Shown here: one piece after another, positions 11,027-18,960 of the stretch | Numbering within the stretch: the stretch's first letter is position 1 | How the letters are laid out: the number at the start of each line of letters is the position of its first letter | NCBI GenBank assembly: GCA_018398765.1 | Contig: JAHBMJ010002323.1 | Coordinates: 1 to 19,950, forward strand | Length of the DNA stretch: 19,950 nucleotides | Direction of reading: 5' to 3' | DNA from: Chromera velia | Taxonomy: Eukaryota > Sar > Chromeraceae | Notes under the pieces: model-generated | Told to the model about the DNA's origin: nothing | Databases searched by the model: none | Seen by the model: the letters and a program-made list of their open reading frames with translations, nothing else | Translations under genes and position numbers: made by a program

Positions 11027-12475
11027 ACACAAATCCAGTGCACAAAAAAAAAAGCAATCCAGTGAACAAGAAAAAAAAAAGAGCAATCCAGTGCATAAAA
11101 GACTGAAGGGACGCATGCGACATCAAATACAAAAACGAAGAGAACCTCAGAAAGGGGGAGCGAGGCATAACACTCATGACCCGGTCTTGCATCTTTCACG
11201 AAGACCGCTCATGACGCTGAGCACGCAGTCAAAAGGCCTGACTGTGTATCTATTAGTCTGCAAGACTCTGCACTGAAAGCTGGAAGCCGAAAGAGTAACC
11301 GACCCGCAAATTGAGCCCTCAACAAACTCTGTCACAATCGAAATCACCGCCACGCTCCCCACGGTCAGTACCAGTAGAGGTCGGCGCAAAGGCACCGAGA
11401 TGATCATGCTGACCTGCAAGGGAAAGTGGAGAAGTTGTTTTTTCTTGGATTGAGAGTGAAGTGGGTGGGCAAACGAACCCAAAAGATGACAGATGACTCG
11501 AGACACGGGCTTGGCCCGCCCATTTAGATACGCATCCACACACACAAGGGGTAGGCGCACTAACGAACGATTGACCACAAACAGGCTCAGACACGCACGA
11601 ACGCATGTGTGTGCGAAGAATCACTCAATCACGCGTGCATGGCCCTCCCTCACTTTGAAACCCGTTTGCAAATGACGTTAGACTTGTCCGCTGGCGCCCA
11701 TGCAGCTTTTTCCGGGAACCTTCTTGTTTGTGGCTTTCTTTCACACTCTCAAAGGTTTGGCACTTTCCCTTTTCTGGTATCCACATACTATGGAAAGCTT
11801 TCGTATCACACCTGCGTGCTGACCGACCGTGAAGGCTGTGGTGAGGGTCATGATTGCAGCTTCATTGAAAAAAAGATCTGTCCCACACACGGCTGCCTGG
11901 GTTTCAGCGGAGGTGCTTCCGAAGAGAATCTCTTCTCTCAGCATGGACAGACAGAAGACCCAAAAAATTATTGCCCCTGCCATGACTTTCTCAAGATGAT
12001 GAAACGACCGCCAGAAGAAGAGACCCGTGAAGAGGAAGCACAGAGTGATGATAAAGGTCAGACACTTTCGTGCGATGTCCAAATCTGTTTGGTAGCTTGA
12101 AATTGCACCCAGACCCCAGTCCAAAGTTTCGATGAAGATGAAGACCAGGGACAGAGCCATGAATCCTCTTCTCCTTCCTTCCAATCTACTCTTCAGAAAC
12201 CGATCTTCCATCTTGGCATCCATAAAGTATCCAGACCACCGATGAACCTGGTGCTTCAGACTGAAGCTCCGGGTCACGTTATCTTCTGATACAGGATTCT
12301 TCAGGAAAGTTCGCAAACGTTCGCATAATGAAGGTTTCTGGTCTCCAATGAAAGACGCCTTCTTTCCACGCCTTCCTTCCACCTGGCACCCTTCTGCCGT
12401 CGAGGTTTCGTTCTCTTCGATCTCCTCCGGGACGAACACCGCCACCGGGGTCGGGAACGTTGGCTGCTTTTGCAT
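4257..12475 (-). CDS. Six-transmembrane 3',5'-cyclic-nucleotide phosphodiesterase, 15 exons
   Basis: Exons, 5' to 3' on the minus strand: 12475-11828, 11413-11274, 10867-10774, 10227-10045, 9189-9058, 8801-8643, 8306-7992, 7528-7472, 7295-7153, 6874-6772, 6474-6397, 6162-5994, 5735-5552, 5239-5005, 4466-4257; together 949 residues plus stop with phase kept throughout. An in-frame TAA sits 18 bases before the ATG. Predicted helices lie near residues 104-125, 138-155, 164-180, 202-223, 228-247 and 269-291, followed by a charged helical stretch (292-350). The class I PDE domain is about 480-875. It carries YHNALHGAD (H569 probable proton donor, H573), HDLGHDGVNN (H609, D610), YNDRSILENFH, LILDTDM, LKAADLG (D739) and QSGF (Q793, the nucleotide-binding glutamine), so all metal ligands are kept. 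It should hydrolyse cAMP and/or cGMP at a membrane; substrate preference is not readable. Plasmodium and Toxoplasma PDEs share this architecture. Least certain are exons 2-3, the large intron 9190-10044 and the last exon. If the final splice is not used, translation stops at 4939. Confidence 0.9.
4990..5007. repeat. (GTCG)n tract spanning a splice donor
   Basis: On the minus strand the sequence after the codon CCG at 5007-5005 is GTCGGTCGGTCGGTCAGT. GT donors occur every four bases, and two of them (at 5004 and 4992) are in phase 0. Confidence 0.8.
5962..5982. repeat. (CAAG)n microsatellite
   Basis: Four to five CAAG units lie in the PDE intron just after the donor of exon 12 (exon end 5994). 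Confidence 0.85.
7049..7137. repeat. Compound (AC)n/(AG)n/(AGACAG)n microsatellite
   Basis: On the coding (minus) strand this is a long CT/CTGT pyrimidine tract starting 15 bases after the exon 9 donor of the PDE gene. Confidence 0.95.
7551..7633. repeat. (TG)n microsatellite
   Basis: The TG tract is interrupted by a G7 run and a single TA. On the coding strand it is a CA repeat ending 21 bases before the acceptor of PDE exon 8, the exon with the HN catalytic motif. Confidence 0.95.
9196..9242. repeat. (CATC)n degenerate microsatellite
   Basis: CATC and CATGCATC units lie in the PDE intron directly upstream (coding sense) of the acceptor of exon 5. Confidence 0.75.
10971..11031. repeat. (AC)n microsatellite
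   Basis: A long AC run lies in PDE intron 2, about 100 bases before the exon 3 acceptor in coding sense. Confidence 0.95.
11032..11103. repeat. Three copies of AATCCAGTG plus A-rich spacer
   Basis: AATCCAGTG occurs at 11032, 11056 and 11085, each followed by an A-rich stretch. This is a small imperfect tandem repeat of 24-29 bases next to the AC microsatellite, inside PDE intron 2. Confidence 0.85.
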
Positions 12476-12635
12476 TGCGGTCTGCTTCTCTTAGTGAATC
12501 AGTGACCAGCCACGCAAGCGTTCTGTACTGTACAGCTGTGCACGTATAGCATGCCTTGGACGATAATGTGTTTGCTCACTCATGCAGTGCACACGACAGT
12601 ACCGTCCAGATACCGTCGAGACTCGATCCAGAGTC

Positions 12636-12671
12636 CATGCATGCATGCTGCATGCATGCTGCATGCATGCA
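12636..12671. repeat. TGCATGCATGC tandem array
   Basis: Three successive 11-base units of overlapping TGCATGCATGC form a dense self-complementary cluster inside the divergent promoter region. Confidence 0.9.
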
Positions 12672-12713
12672 GGTCGACTATTGCAGACTCCCCGTCGGCT
12701 TGCCCGTGCATGC

Positions 12714-12742
12714 GGGCCGGCCGGCCCGCGCGGCCGGCCGCG
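12714..12742. other. Two adjacent 14-bp GC palindromes
   Basis: GGGCCGGCCGGCCC (12714-12727) and CGCGGCCGGCCGCG (12729-12742) are each perfect palindromes, one base apart. They are candidates for a dimeric-factor site, a CpG-rich core or a cruciform. Confidence 0.9.
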
Positions 12743-13053
12743 GCCCGATCCGACGGACGCCTGCATGCATGCGTGTGAAGAGACGCGGGATTTTCCCGAT
12801 CCCGAAATTCGATCTGTGATTCGATCAGTCGCTCGATCGACATCGCTCGAAGTTGTAAAGACCAGATCATGTCAGATATCAGCCACCAAAATTTCGTTGT
12901 TGTCTGTCCAAAGCCCTTTTCACACACAGAAGTTCGTGACCAGCAAGGGCCTCTCGTCTGAGTGGCAGACTCGTGTTTTTCTGCCAATAGTCGCCTTCGC
13001 CAGTCTGACACCTTTGAGTTTCCGCGATTCGTATCCCGTGACAGTCGTGCCCG

Positions 13054-15914
13054 ATGACAGCCAAGAGCGTGACAGACGTTCTGGGCATTCTGTTTGCGAG
13101 TGGGCTGTCAGGGCTTCGGAATTTCTGGAAGGTTTCTGGCCTTTCAAAGACCCTTGCCGAGAAGAGAAGCTCGACAACAGTTTCGTTTGATTCAATTGCA
13201 GAGAGAGAGGAGGTGTGGCATCTGATTGATCACTGCCTCAAAAAGGATAATGCCGAGTTTTTTAGGCAGGTGCTTGAATTGAAGGGTGTCATTTTCCGCT
13301 ACCCCTTCCTTTTGAGGCGTGCTCTGGAGAAGGGAAAGGGGTTACAGAAATGTGTAGACGTTCTGGAAAATCTCAAGACCTCTACTGTTGTTTGTGAACT
13401 CTCCGAACTGCCACCGATCCTTGGAGGTCTCACACGGGATCGTTTGAATTCCTTGATTGCGTCGGGTCTTGTTGCCACAGACTCCTGGGTAGAATGGCCT
13501 TCTCGTGCGTTGCTGCTCGTGATGGCGTTTATCGAGGTGGGGAATTTTGTATGCGCGGAAGTTTTGGTGGAGAAGGGTGCGAAGGTCGACGTGTGCAGTT
13601 GGAAGCTGGTGGAGACGGGAGGTTACTCTGTGTTTGACAAAACTCCTCTGCAAAGTCTGCTCGAGTCCACTCTGTTCAAGCATGTACCGAAGAAGGAAGG
13701 AGAGGTGGGAGAGGAGGGGAAGAAACAGACGTCAAAACGGTCCGAAGGTCTTTCTCTTCTCCGCCTACTCGCACAGGCCTCAAAAGAGCAGGACTGTCTG
13801 TCCTGGAGAGTGAGGGTGGGTGGAAAGAGAAACCAGAAGAGAAGAGAGGAGACGGCTTTTGGTCTCGCCTGCCTTATGCACGATGCAGAGGCTGTGAGGG
13901 TGCTGTTGGAGGTGGGGAGGGGTGTGTGTGATCATCAGACGCTTCCCTTCTTGGCGGTGGAGGGGTTGACAGCGATCCCCACAGCCCAGTGGGAGCGGGA
14001 AAGAAAGGACGAGGGAGCTCTCAGTGTCCTCTCAGTCCTTGCAGATGCAGGCGTTGACGTGAGCAGAGCCAGGAGAGACGGACACACACCGCTCTCCCTT
14101 GCCTTGAAACGCTCCATGAAGAAGACGGCGGCGTTCTGGGAAGGGAGAGAGCGTGTCTCTTTTCTGGAGGCTGCCGTGCTGTCAGACGATGAATCCTCAG
14201 TAGAACTGTTGCTTCAGCACGGCGCCCGTTGCCCTCCTTCTTTCCCTCTCAGCTGTCGCTTCTGTCGGTTGCCTGTGACCTCAAGTCCGTTCCCATGATC
14301 CGTCTCCTCGGCGGGAAAGGGGGGGCAGATCCGAACGTTGTCGGAAAGGCGAGGGAGGGTGAGAAAGCGGGGAAGGTCCCTTTGCTGCGCGTTGTGTTTG
14401 ATTCCCAAAAGTACAAGAAGGATTCAGATGAGATCACAGCAGGGCTTGTCACTGCACTCGCGGATGTGGGAGCAGATATGAACGCGAGAGACGGCAGAGA
14501 CGGCCACTGCCCTCTGTGGCTTGTGTGCCGCTACAGACTGCAGAAAACTGTGAAGACTCTTCTGCAGAGCGGGGCAGCGGTAGAGAAAGACGAAGCGGGG
14601 CAGGCTCTGCGACCGTTGTCTTTGCTTGAAGCGGCAGGGCACGGGGATGAGATTTTGTTGTCTCTTCTCCTCGAGGCAGGTGCAGACCCGAACCGTGTTG
14701 GCGTTTTTCAACGGTTTGGGGACAAAGCGGGGTTGTGGACGAGACTTATGGCTCCACTGCAGGTCGTGATGCGAAGGCTGAGCGAGGCAGTGAGAGGCAC
14801 TGGGAGAGATGCAGAGAAACACAAAGAGACCGACCTCGCTTTCCGCATGACCACGATGCTGGTCGAACACGGAGCACGCGTTGAACTTCCCCCTACCCCC
14901 ACGCCCATCCCCGTAGAGCATCAAACAGACACGACCCCCCTGTCTCTCCCCAAATGCCCGCTGTCCCCTTTGCATCTTGCCTGGGTATCGTATGCAGCCC
15001 CAGTGGTGTCTCTTCTTTGCGAGAAGGGAGGGGCCGATCCGAATGCTCCTGGGTATGTGTTAGAGGGGGGGGGAGCCGATTATGATCCCCTAAATGATCC
15101 CCAGGTGTCCGTTTTCTCCCCTCTTATTGAGTTTTCCACTCTCTTTGATTCTCCAATGGAAGGATTCATGACCCCGCTGCAGTTCGTTATGAGACGGCTG
15201 TACGAGACAGTCAGGGACTGTCACCCCGAGAAAGACGAAGAGAAGGAGACGGAGAGACAACTGGCTTTCCGCATCACCAAAACTCTGATCGAGCACGGGG
15301 CGCGTGTTTCCGCTCCCCGTTCCCCTACCCCCTCACTGAGTTCGCCGAGAAAGCAGGCAACAGATACTGACCCCCTGTCTGCTCTCCAAAGCCTGCCATC
15401 TCCCCTGCTCCTTGCGTGTCTGTCCTTTGCACCACCAGTGGTGTCTCTCCTTTGTGAGAAGGGAGGGGCGGACCCAAACGCTCCCGGGTGTGTGACAGAG
15501 GGGGGGGAGGCCGAGTATCCCTTCGTGTCCGTCTGGTCCTGTAAGTGGTCAACCTCCAGGGAAGCCTGGGGGGTCCTCGACGCTTTGGAGAAGGCGGGAG
15601 CAGACCCATCGACCCTATCCTCCAAATATCCCCCGGTGTTCCAGCCACAGACGTCTTCAGAAACACTCATGGGCACTTCCTCCCTTGCAGTGAAGCTCAT
15701 CAATCTGGCCGAGGCTCGAGCGAGCCCTCTCCTTCTGCAGATTCTTCAGTCAGCCTCTCTGGAAGAACTGCAAGAGGGGGGCATCGCGCTTGCTTCCGCT
15801 CTTTACTAGAGGTGGAAAGAGGGGCTTGCCCTGTTGGTTGAGAGGGGGGTCAGAGTGTCCGAGGACTTGCGCGCACAGGTGGATGCGCTGATGAACCCTG
15901 GCGCAGTCCCTTGA
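13054..15914 (+). CDS. Ankyrin-repeat protein, broken by a frameshift and an in-frame TAG
   Basis: The ATG at 13054 follows an in-frame TGA at 13039. The first frame runs to 14298 and the second is open from before 14229 to the TAG at 15807-15809. Ankyrin-type helices and finger ends are clear: AEVLVEKGAKVDV, AVRVLLEVG, SVLADAGVDVSRARRDGHTPLSLAL, VELLLQHGA, then LLEAGADPN, LVEHGARV, LLCEKGGADPN and LIEHGARV. The repeats are longer than the standard 33 residues, with inserts rich in charged and proline residues. No catalytic domain or membrane segment is visible, so a protein-binding scaffold is the only role that can be suggested. After VELLLQHGA the reading continues in another frame with LSVACDLKS. 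After the TAG the same frame stays open for 34 codons (ALLVERGVRVSEDL) to a TGA at 15912. It is either a recent pseudogene, a gene with a small unrecognised intron, or affected by sequence errors. Confidence 0.82.
14748..15503 (+). repeat. Intragenic tandem duplication of about 420-435 bp
   Basis: Two successive copies (about 14748-15067 and 15168-15503) encode matching series: PLQxVMRRL, LAFR, EHGARV, PVVSLLCEKGGADPNAPG and an acidic EGG tail. The offset is 420 bases at the start and 435 at the end, so a multiple-of-three indel lies within. The separation and moderate divergence suggest an old duplication of four to five ankyrin helices. Confidence 0.85.
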
Positions 15915-16093
15915 TCTAATTGTACATACTGATACCTCCATTGAACCTGAGGAGCCTTCCCCCGCGAGTCCCTTCTGTTGTTGATCGTTCGGGGCTTGAT
16001 CGCAAAGGCACTTAAGAGTGCAAGGCACACTGCGGGGTGGAAGGAGAAAGAGCTCCTATTTCGGATGGACCAATTTTCGGTCTTTTGATGTGT

Positions 16094-16147
16094 AGGGTGG
16101 TGTGTGTGGGCACTGTGGGGTGGGGTGGTGTTTGGTGGGGGAGTGGG
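16094..16147 (+). other. G-rich tract with G-quadruplex potential
   Basis: Runs of three to five G (GGG, GGGG, GGGG, GGGGG, GGG) are separated by short T/A/C spacers on the plus strand, about 180 bases past the end of the ankyrin frame. Confidence 0.65.
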
Positions 16148-16260
16148 ATTGGTTATGCCAGGCTGTCCTAGTTAGCGCTCCGTAGCGCTCCTAGCGTAAA
16201 AAATGATGGAGAACACGTTTTGAGTTGTTTTATGATCAAAAATTTTGTAGGTTGCTCACC

Positions 16261-16281
16261 ATAAGTGATAAGTGATAAGTG
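16261..16281. repeat. (ATAAGTG)3
   Basis: Three perfect 7-base units in the intergenic stretch. Confidence 0.9.
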
Positions 16282-16746
16282 ATTTAGTGGTGCCAGGACA
16301 CCCAGGTGCCTCTGAGCACTGTCGCCGTTTTGTCTTGTAGAGGTCGCCCCTCATGCAGAATTTTTGAAGGAATGATGCTAGGAATTGATTGATTGATAAT
16401 TAATTGATCGATGATGACCTCCTTTAAAAAAAACAAAATCCTTAAACTGATATTAATATAATTTTGTAAAAGAATATTCTGAGCCTCTTTGGGAGGTGTA
16501 CATGGTTTACCCTACTAAGTATATCGAGTGAACCTCCCTGAACTTAAGTGCCACTTGAAAAAATATAATCAAGATGATTTCTATCTGCGGTATCGTTTTT
16601 CAAGAGACCGTCCACGCCTGTGGTGTAGACGGTCAAGACACCGTCCAGATATACGGCTGTGGCTTTCAAGACACCATAAATGAAATCAAAACGGTGCAAT
16701 GCACACGCGAATATTTGCAAACGTGCAGAAATAAAATGAAATAAAA

Positions 16747-16758
16747 TGCATGCATGCA
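16747..16758. promoter_or_regulatory. TGCATGCATGCA site upstream of the Gag frame
   Basis: This palindromic double TGCATGCA lies about 300 bases before the Gag start. It is the same word that clusters in the divergent promoter at 12.6 kb. Regulatory use is inferred. Confidence 0.35.
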
Positions 16759-17059
16759 AAAGCATGTTTGAGGCAAGTCAAATTGACGTCCATGCATTCG
16801 TGGTCAATGCAAGACAGAAAAGCAGACAAAGACTACTCTGGGCAACTGCCAGAGGTTTTGCGTAAGAAGTAGATCTTCATGTCGATCATGTCTAGAGCGC
16901 TAGCTCTTTCTGCTGGTACTCTTTGCATGCGGGCAAAGACCTGTCCCGTGTTCTCTTGTCCAAAGACTTGACCGATAGAGAGCTCAGTCTGCTTCCCTCT
17001 CTCTGTCGCTACTAACCTTCGGCTTGTGAGTCTGGATTTCTCTCTGTGCTGCCAGAGGG

Positions 17060-18166
17060 ATGACAGACGAAACAGGTTCACGTCTTTACTTCCCAGTTCT
17101 GGGAGTAAAGGACAGTTTCGAAGGTTTCAAGCTAAACTGCACCACCATCTGCAAGGGTGACCCCGCTTTCAAGAAGCTGAGCAAGGATGAGCAGCTGTCA
17201 AAAGTCGCGACAGCCCTCTTCCGATCAGCAAAGGGGCATCCAGACTGTGGAGAGCAGGTGATCTCCTTGTTCAAGAAGGTAGATGCTCCTGAGTTCTCCA
17301 ATGGGAACACCTCCGCTCCAGACACGAACTGGGACAAGTTCTGTACGACCATGTGGGAGACTATTAGGATCCCGCTAAAAAAGAAGGACAGAGAGAAGAA
17401 AGAGACAGTGAAGGCAGAGTACACGGAGTTCTCGAAGTCGCTCGTATTCGACCATATTTCCAAGTGGACTGTGAAGTGGGGGTTGATAGAGCAAAAGGTA
17501 GCCGAAGTGGGGGTAACGATCACAAATGAAGACAAGGCCACGTACCTTCTGAAGTCCATCTCCCGGCACTCGCCGTCCCTTCACGCGATCTTAAAGGTGA
17601 CAATGGATACAGCCGACCAAAAGGATCTGAAAAAGATCCTTGACAAACTGAAAGGCCTTCAGGAAACGCGGGAGGGAGATTCGTGGTCCTTGGTTGGTGA
17701 TGCTCTCGGTGGGGGAGGTGGCAGTGCCTTACCTACACAAACAGCAGCTAAGGGTCCAAAGGTAAAGGAAGAGTTTGCCGGTCTCGTTTCTGTCGTGCAG
17801 CAGACGGTGCAAGAGCAGCTCTGTCTCGCAGGTTTCGTTGGCTCTAGAAATGTTCCTGCCCGGTCTTCAAATGGAAAAGGGGGAAAGAGGCAAAGCAGGG
17901 GAAGGAACCTAGGCGGCAGAGGGGGCTCTAGCGGCATAGGGGGTGCACAGGGAGGTCTTCCCAATCACGGAGGAGGTTCCCGCAATGCTTGTCCCAGATG
18001 TGCACGCCCTGATGGTCACGATACAGGCTTCCCATGCCCTGCACTCGGACGCACCTGTAGCTACAAACCCTACGGTAGAAAGGGGCACGACGCAGTCGCG
18101 TATAGGATGAGAAAGAGGGATAAAGAAAACAAGCAGCCGGGGAAGAGCGGACCGGGAGGGCTCTAA
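17060..18166 (+). CDS. Gag-like protein with degenerate zinc knuckles
   Basis: The 368-residue frame starts at an ATG and ends in TAA. Residues 1-205 are charged and mostly helical, with Gag-style segments (WDKFCTTMWE, ATYLLKSIS, LKKILDKLKGLQE). Residues 275-310 are rich in glycine and arginine. Then come CX2CX5HX5C (C311, C314, H320, C326) and a second unit, C333...Y338...H343...Y348, with canonical CX4HX4C spacing but Tyr in place of Cys at both positions. This is the nucleocapsid-like RNA-binding end typical of copia Gag. The frame remains open for over 1.1 kb, so the copy is either fairly young or under some constraint, although the knuckle and downstream pol are damaged. Confidence 0.75.
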   Translation: MTDETGSRLYFPVLGVKDSFEGFKLNCTTICKGDPAFKKLSKDEQLSKVATALFRSAKGHPDCGEQVISLFKKVDAPEFSNGNTSAPDTNWDKFCTTMWETIRIPLKKKDREKKETVKAEYTEFSKSLVFDHISKWTVKWGLIEQKVAEVGVTITNEDKATYLLKSISRHSPSLHAILKVTMDTADQKDLKKILDKLKGLQETREGDSWSLVGDALGGGGGSALPTQTAAKGPKVKEEFAGLVSVVQQTVQEQLCLAGFVGSRNVPARSSNGKGGKRQSRGRNLGGRGGSSGIGGAQGGLPNHGGGSRNACPRCARPDGHDTGFPCPALGRTCSYKPYGRKGHDAVAYRMRKRDKENKQPGKSGPGGL

Positions 18167-18439
18167 GGGTATGCAGGCCAGGTTGGAGGGGGACAGGAGT
18201 CATCCGAGCAAGGAATCCGTGTGCGTGACAGGATCACGGTCACGGACATGGCGTTTCTCTCTGTCGATGCATGCACGGGACACACGAAACGTCCGTCTCC
18301 TCCGATCGACAAGTTTGTGGCCGACACAGGTACTACAGATAACATAGGCTCCACCTGCGTGTTCGGACGGTACGTGATTGTGCATAACCCGTCCGCCCGA
18401 GATTTCAGACAGGCCCACGGAGACGCTCCTGCTGTGTAA
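18167..18439 (+). pseudogene. Retroelement aspartic protease remnant
   Basis: After the Gag TAA the same frame is open for 90 codons and contains FVADTGTTDNIG (DTG at 18322-18330), matching the D-S/T-G-A/T active-site loop of copia-type proteases, where DSGAT.H is usual. The frame then meets stops at 18437, 18503 and 18604, and the rest of pol is absent. The shared frame suggests that Gag and PR were once one polyprotein. Confidence 0.65.
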
Positions 18440-18810
18440 ACCAAAATGGAGTACATAGTTGCCCTCCCAGTAACACTTCTAGAGGGGGAGCTAGACAACT
18501 GGTAGCAACGCACAGATGAGCCACTCGTGATTAAGACAAATCTATCCCAAACGGTCTCCAACAGTAAAACGGTCTCCAAAACAACCATACCTCTCAAGCT
18601 TTTTTAGGCAGTAAACAATATTTAAAAGCTTAAAAGAAAGAGTTTTAAGCGATCAAACAGTACGATTTCCTGTTTTTAAATTAATTGGGTTTAGTGAGAG
18701 AAAAAAATATATTGTATTTGACCGCGCGGCGTGCGTGTTTCGTGCGTCAATGCACGCACCTGTCATGCATGCAATTAAGGCGGCGGCGGGGAGCACCGGA
18801 ATTAAGGCGG

Positions 18811-18846
18811 CTTTGCTGAGGAGCTGGGGTTGCTTTCGCCATTCTT
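18811..18846 (+). repeat. Direct repeat, copy 1 (36 bp)
   Basis: The 36 bases from CTTTGCTGAGG to CGCCATTCTT are identical to 19915-19950. Here they are followed by CCG|GTGAGT, a strong splice-donor sequence. Confidence 0.95.
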
Positions 18847-18942
18847 CCGGTGAGTCTGCAGTTCCATAAGTCCATGTGAAAACGGGACTAGACTGACTCC
18901 AACACTAATTCCGACTCCAAAATTTTTTTAAATATACAAACA

Positions 18943-18960
18943 GTTTAAACTAGTTTAAAC
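18943..18960. other. 18-bp perfect palindrome
   Basis: GTTTAAACTAGTTTAAAC is identical to its reverse complement and lies in AT-rich DNA. Confidence 0.95.

Larger units (their letters stand above)
12476..13053. promoter_or_regulatory. Divergent promoter region between PDE and ankyrin gene
   Basis: The two start codons point away from each other across 578 bases. The region holds a TGCATGC cluster (12636-12671, with another copy at 12761-12773), a GC-rich palindromic block (12714-12742) and an AT-balanced leader to 13053. In apicomplexans TGCATGC is a well-known AP2-factor-bound promoter word. That it acts as a shared control region here is inferred from position and motif density. Confidence 0.6.
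15915..17059. other. Intergenic: no gene seen
   Basis: The stretch contains a G-rich tract (16094-16147), repeated TAGCGCTC near 16174-16192, three ATAAGTG units (16261-16281), ATTGATTG-type repeats near 16385 and a small hairpin with arms GACCGTC/GACGGTC around 16606-16631. An 82-codon minus-strand frame (17081-16833) shows no recognisable domain. No LTR end or primer-binding site of the downstream retroelement was identified. Confidence 0.6.
17060..18600 (+). mobile_element. Decayed Ty1/copia-like retroelement fragment
   Basis: A Gag-like frame with a C-terminal zinc-knuckle region is followed in the same frame by a protease active-site motif, the Gag-PR order of copia-type elements. Further stops occur at 18437, 18503 and 18604. 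No integrase, reverse transcriptase or RNase H sequence follows, because AT-rich DNA begins near 18600. No LTRs were found on either side, so the ends given are only the limits of recognisable coding sequence. Confidence 0.72.

Noticed and set aside
129-11031. CRISPR-like arrays among the many repeats
   Set aside because: All are simple-sequence repeats or short direct repeats without unique spacers of even length, and the window is eukaryotic.
12601-16652. ACCGTCCAGATA shared by the divergent promoter (12601) and the intergenic region (16640)
   Set aside because: Only about 12 bases, no flanking similarity; probably coincidence.
16833-17081. 82-codon minus-strand frame upstream of Gag as a retroelement or host gene
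   Set aside because: No recognisable motif. It overlaps the start of the Gag frame and has no supporting signals.
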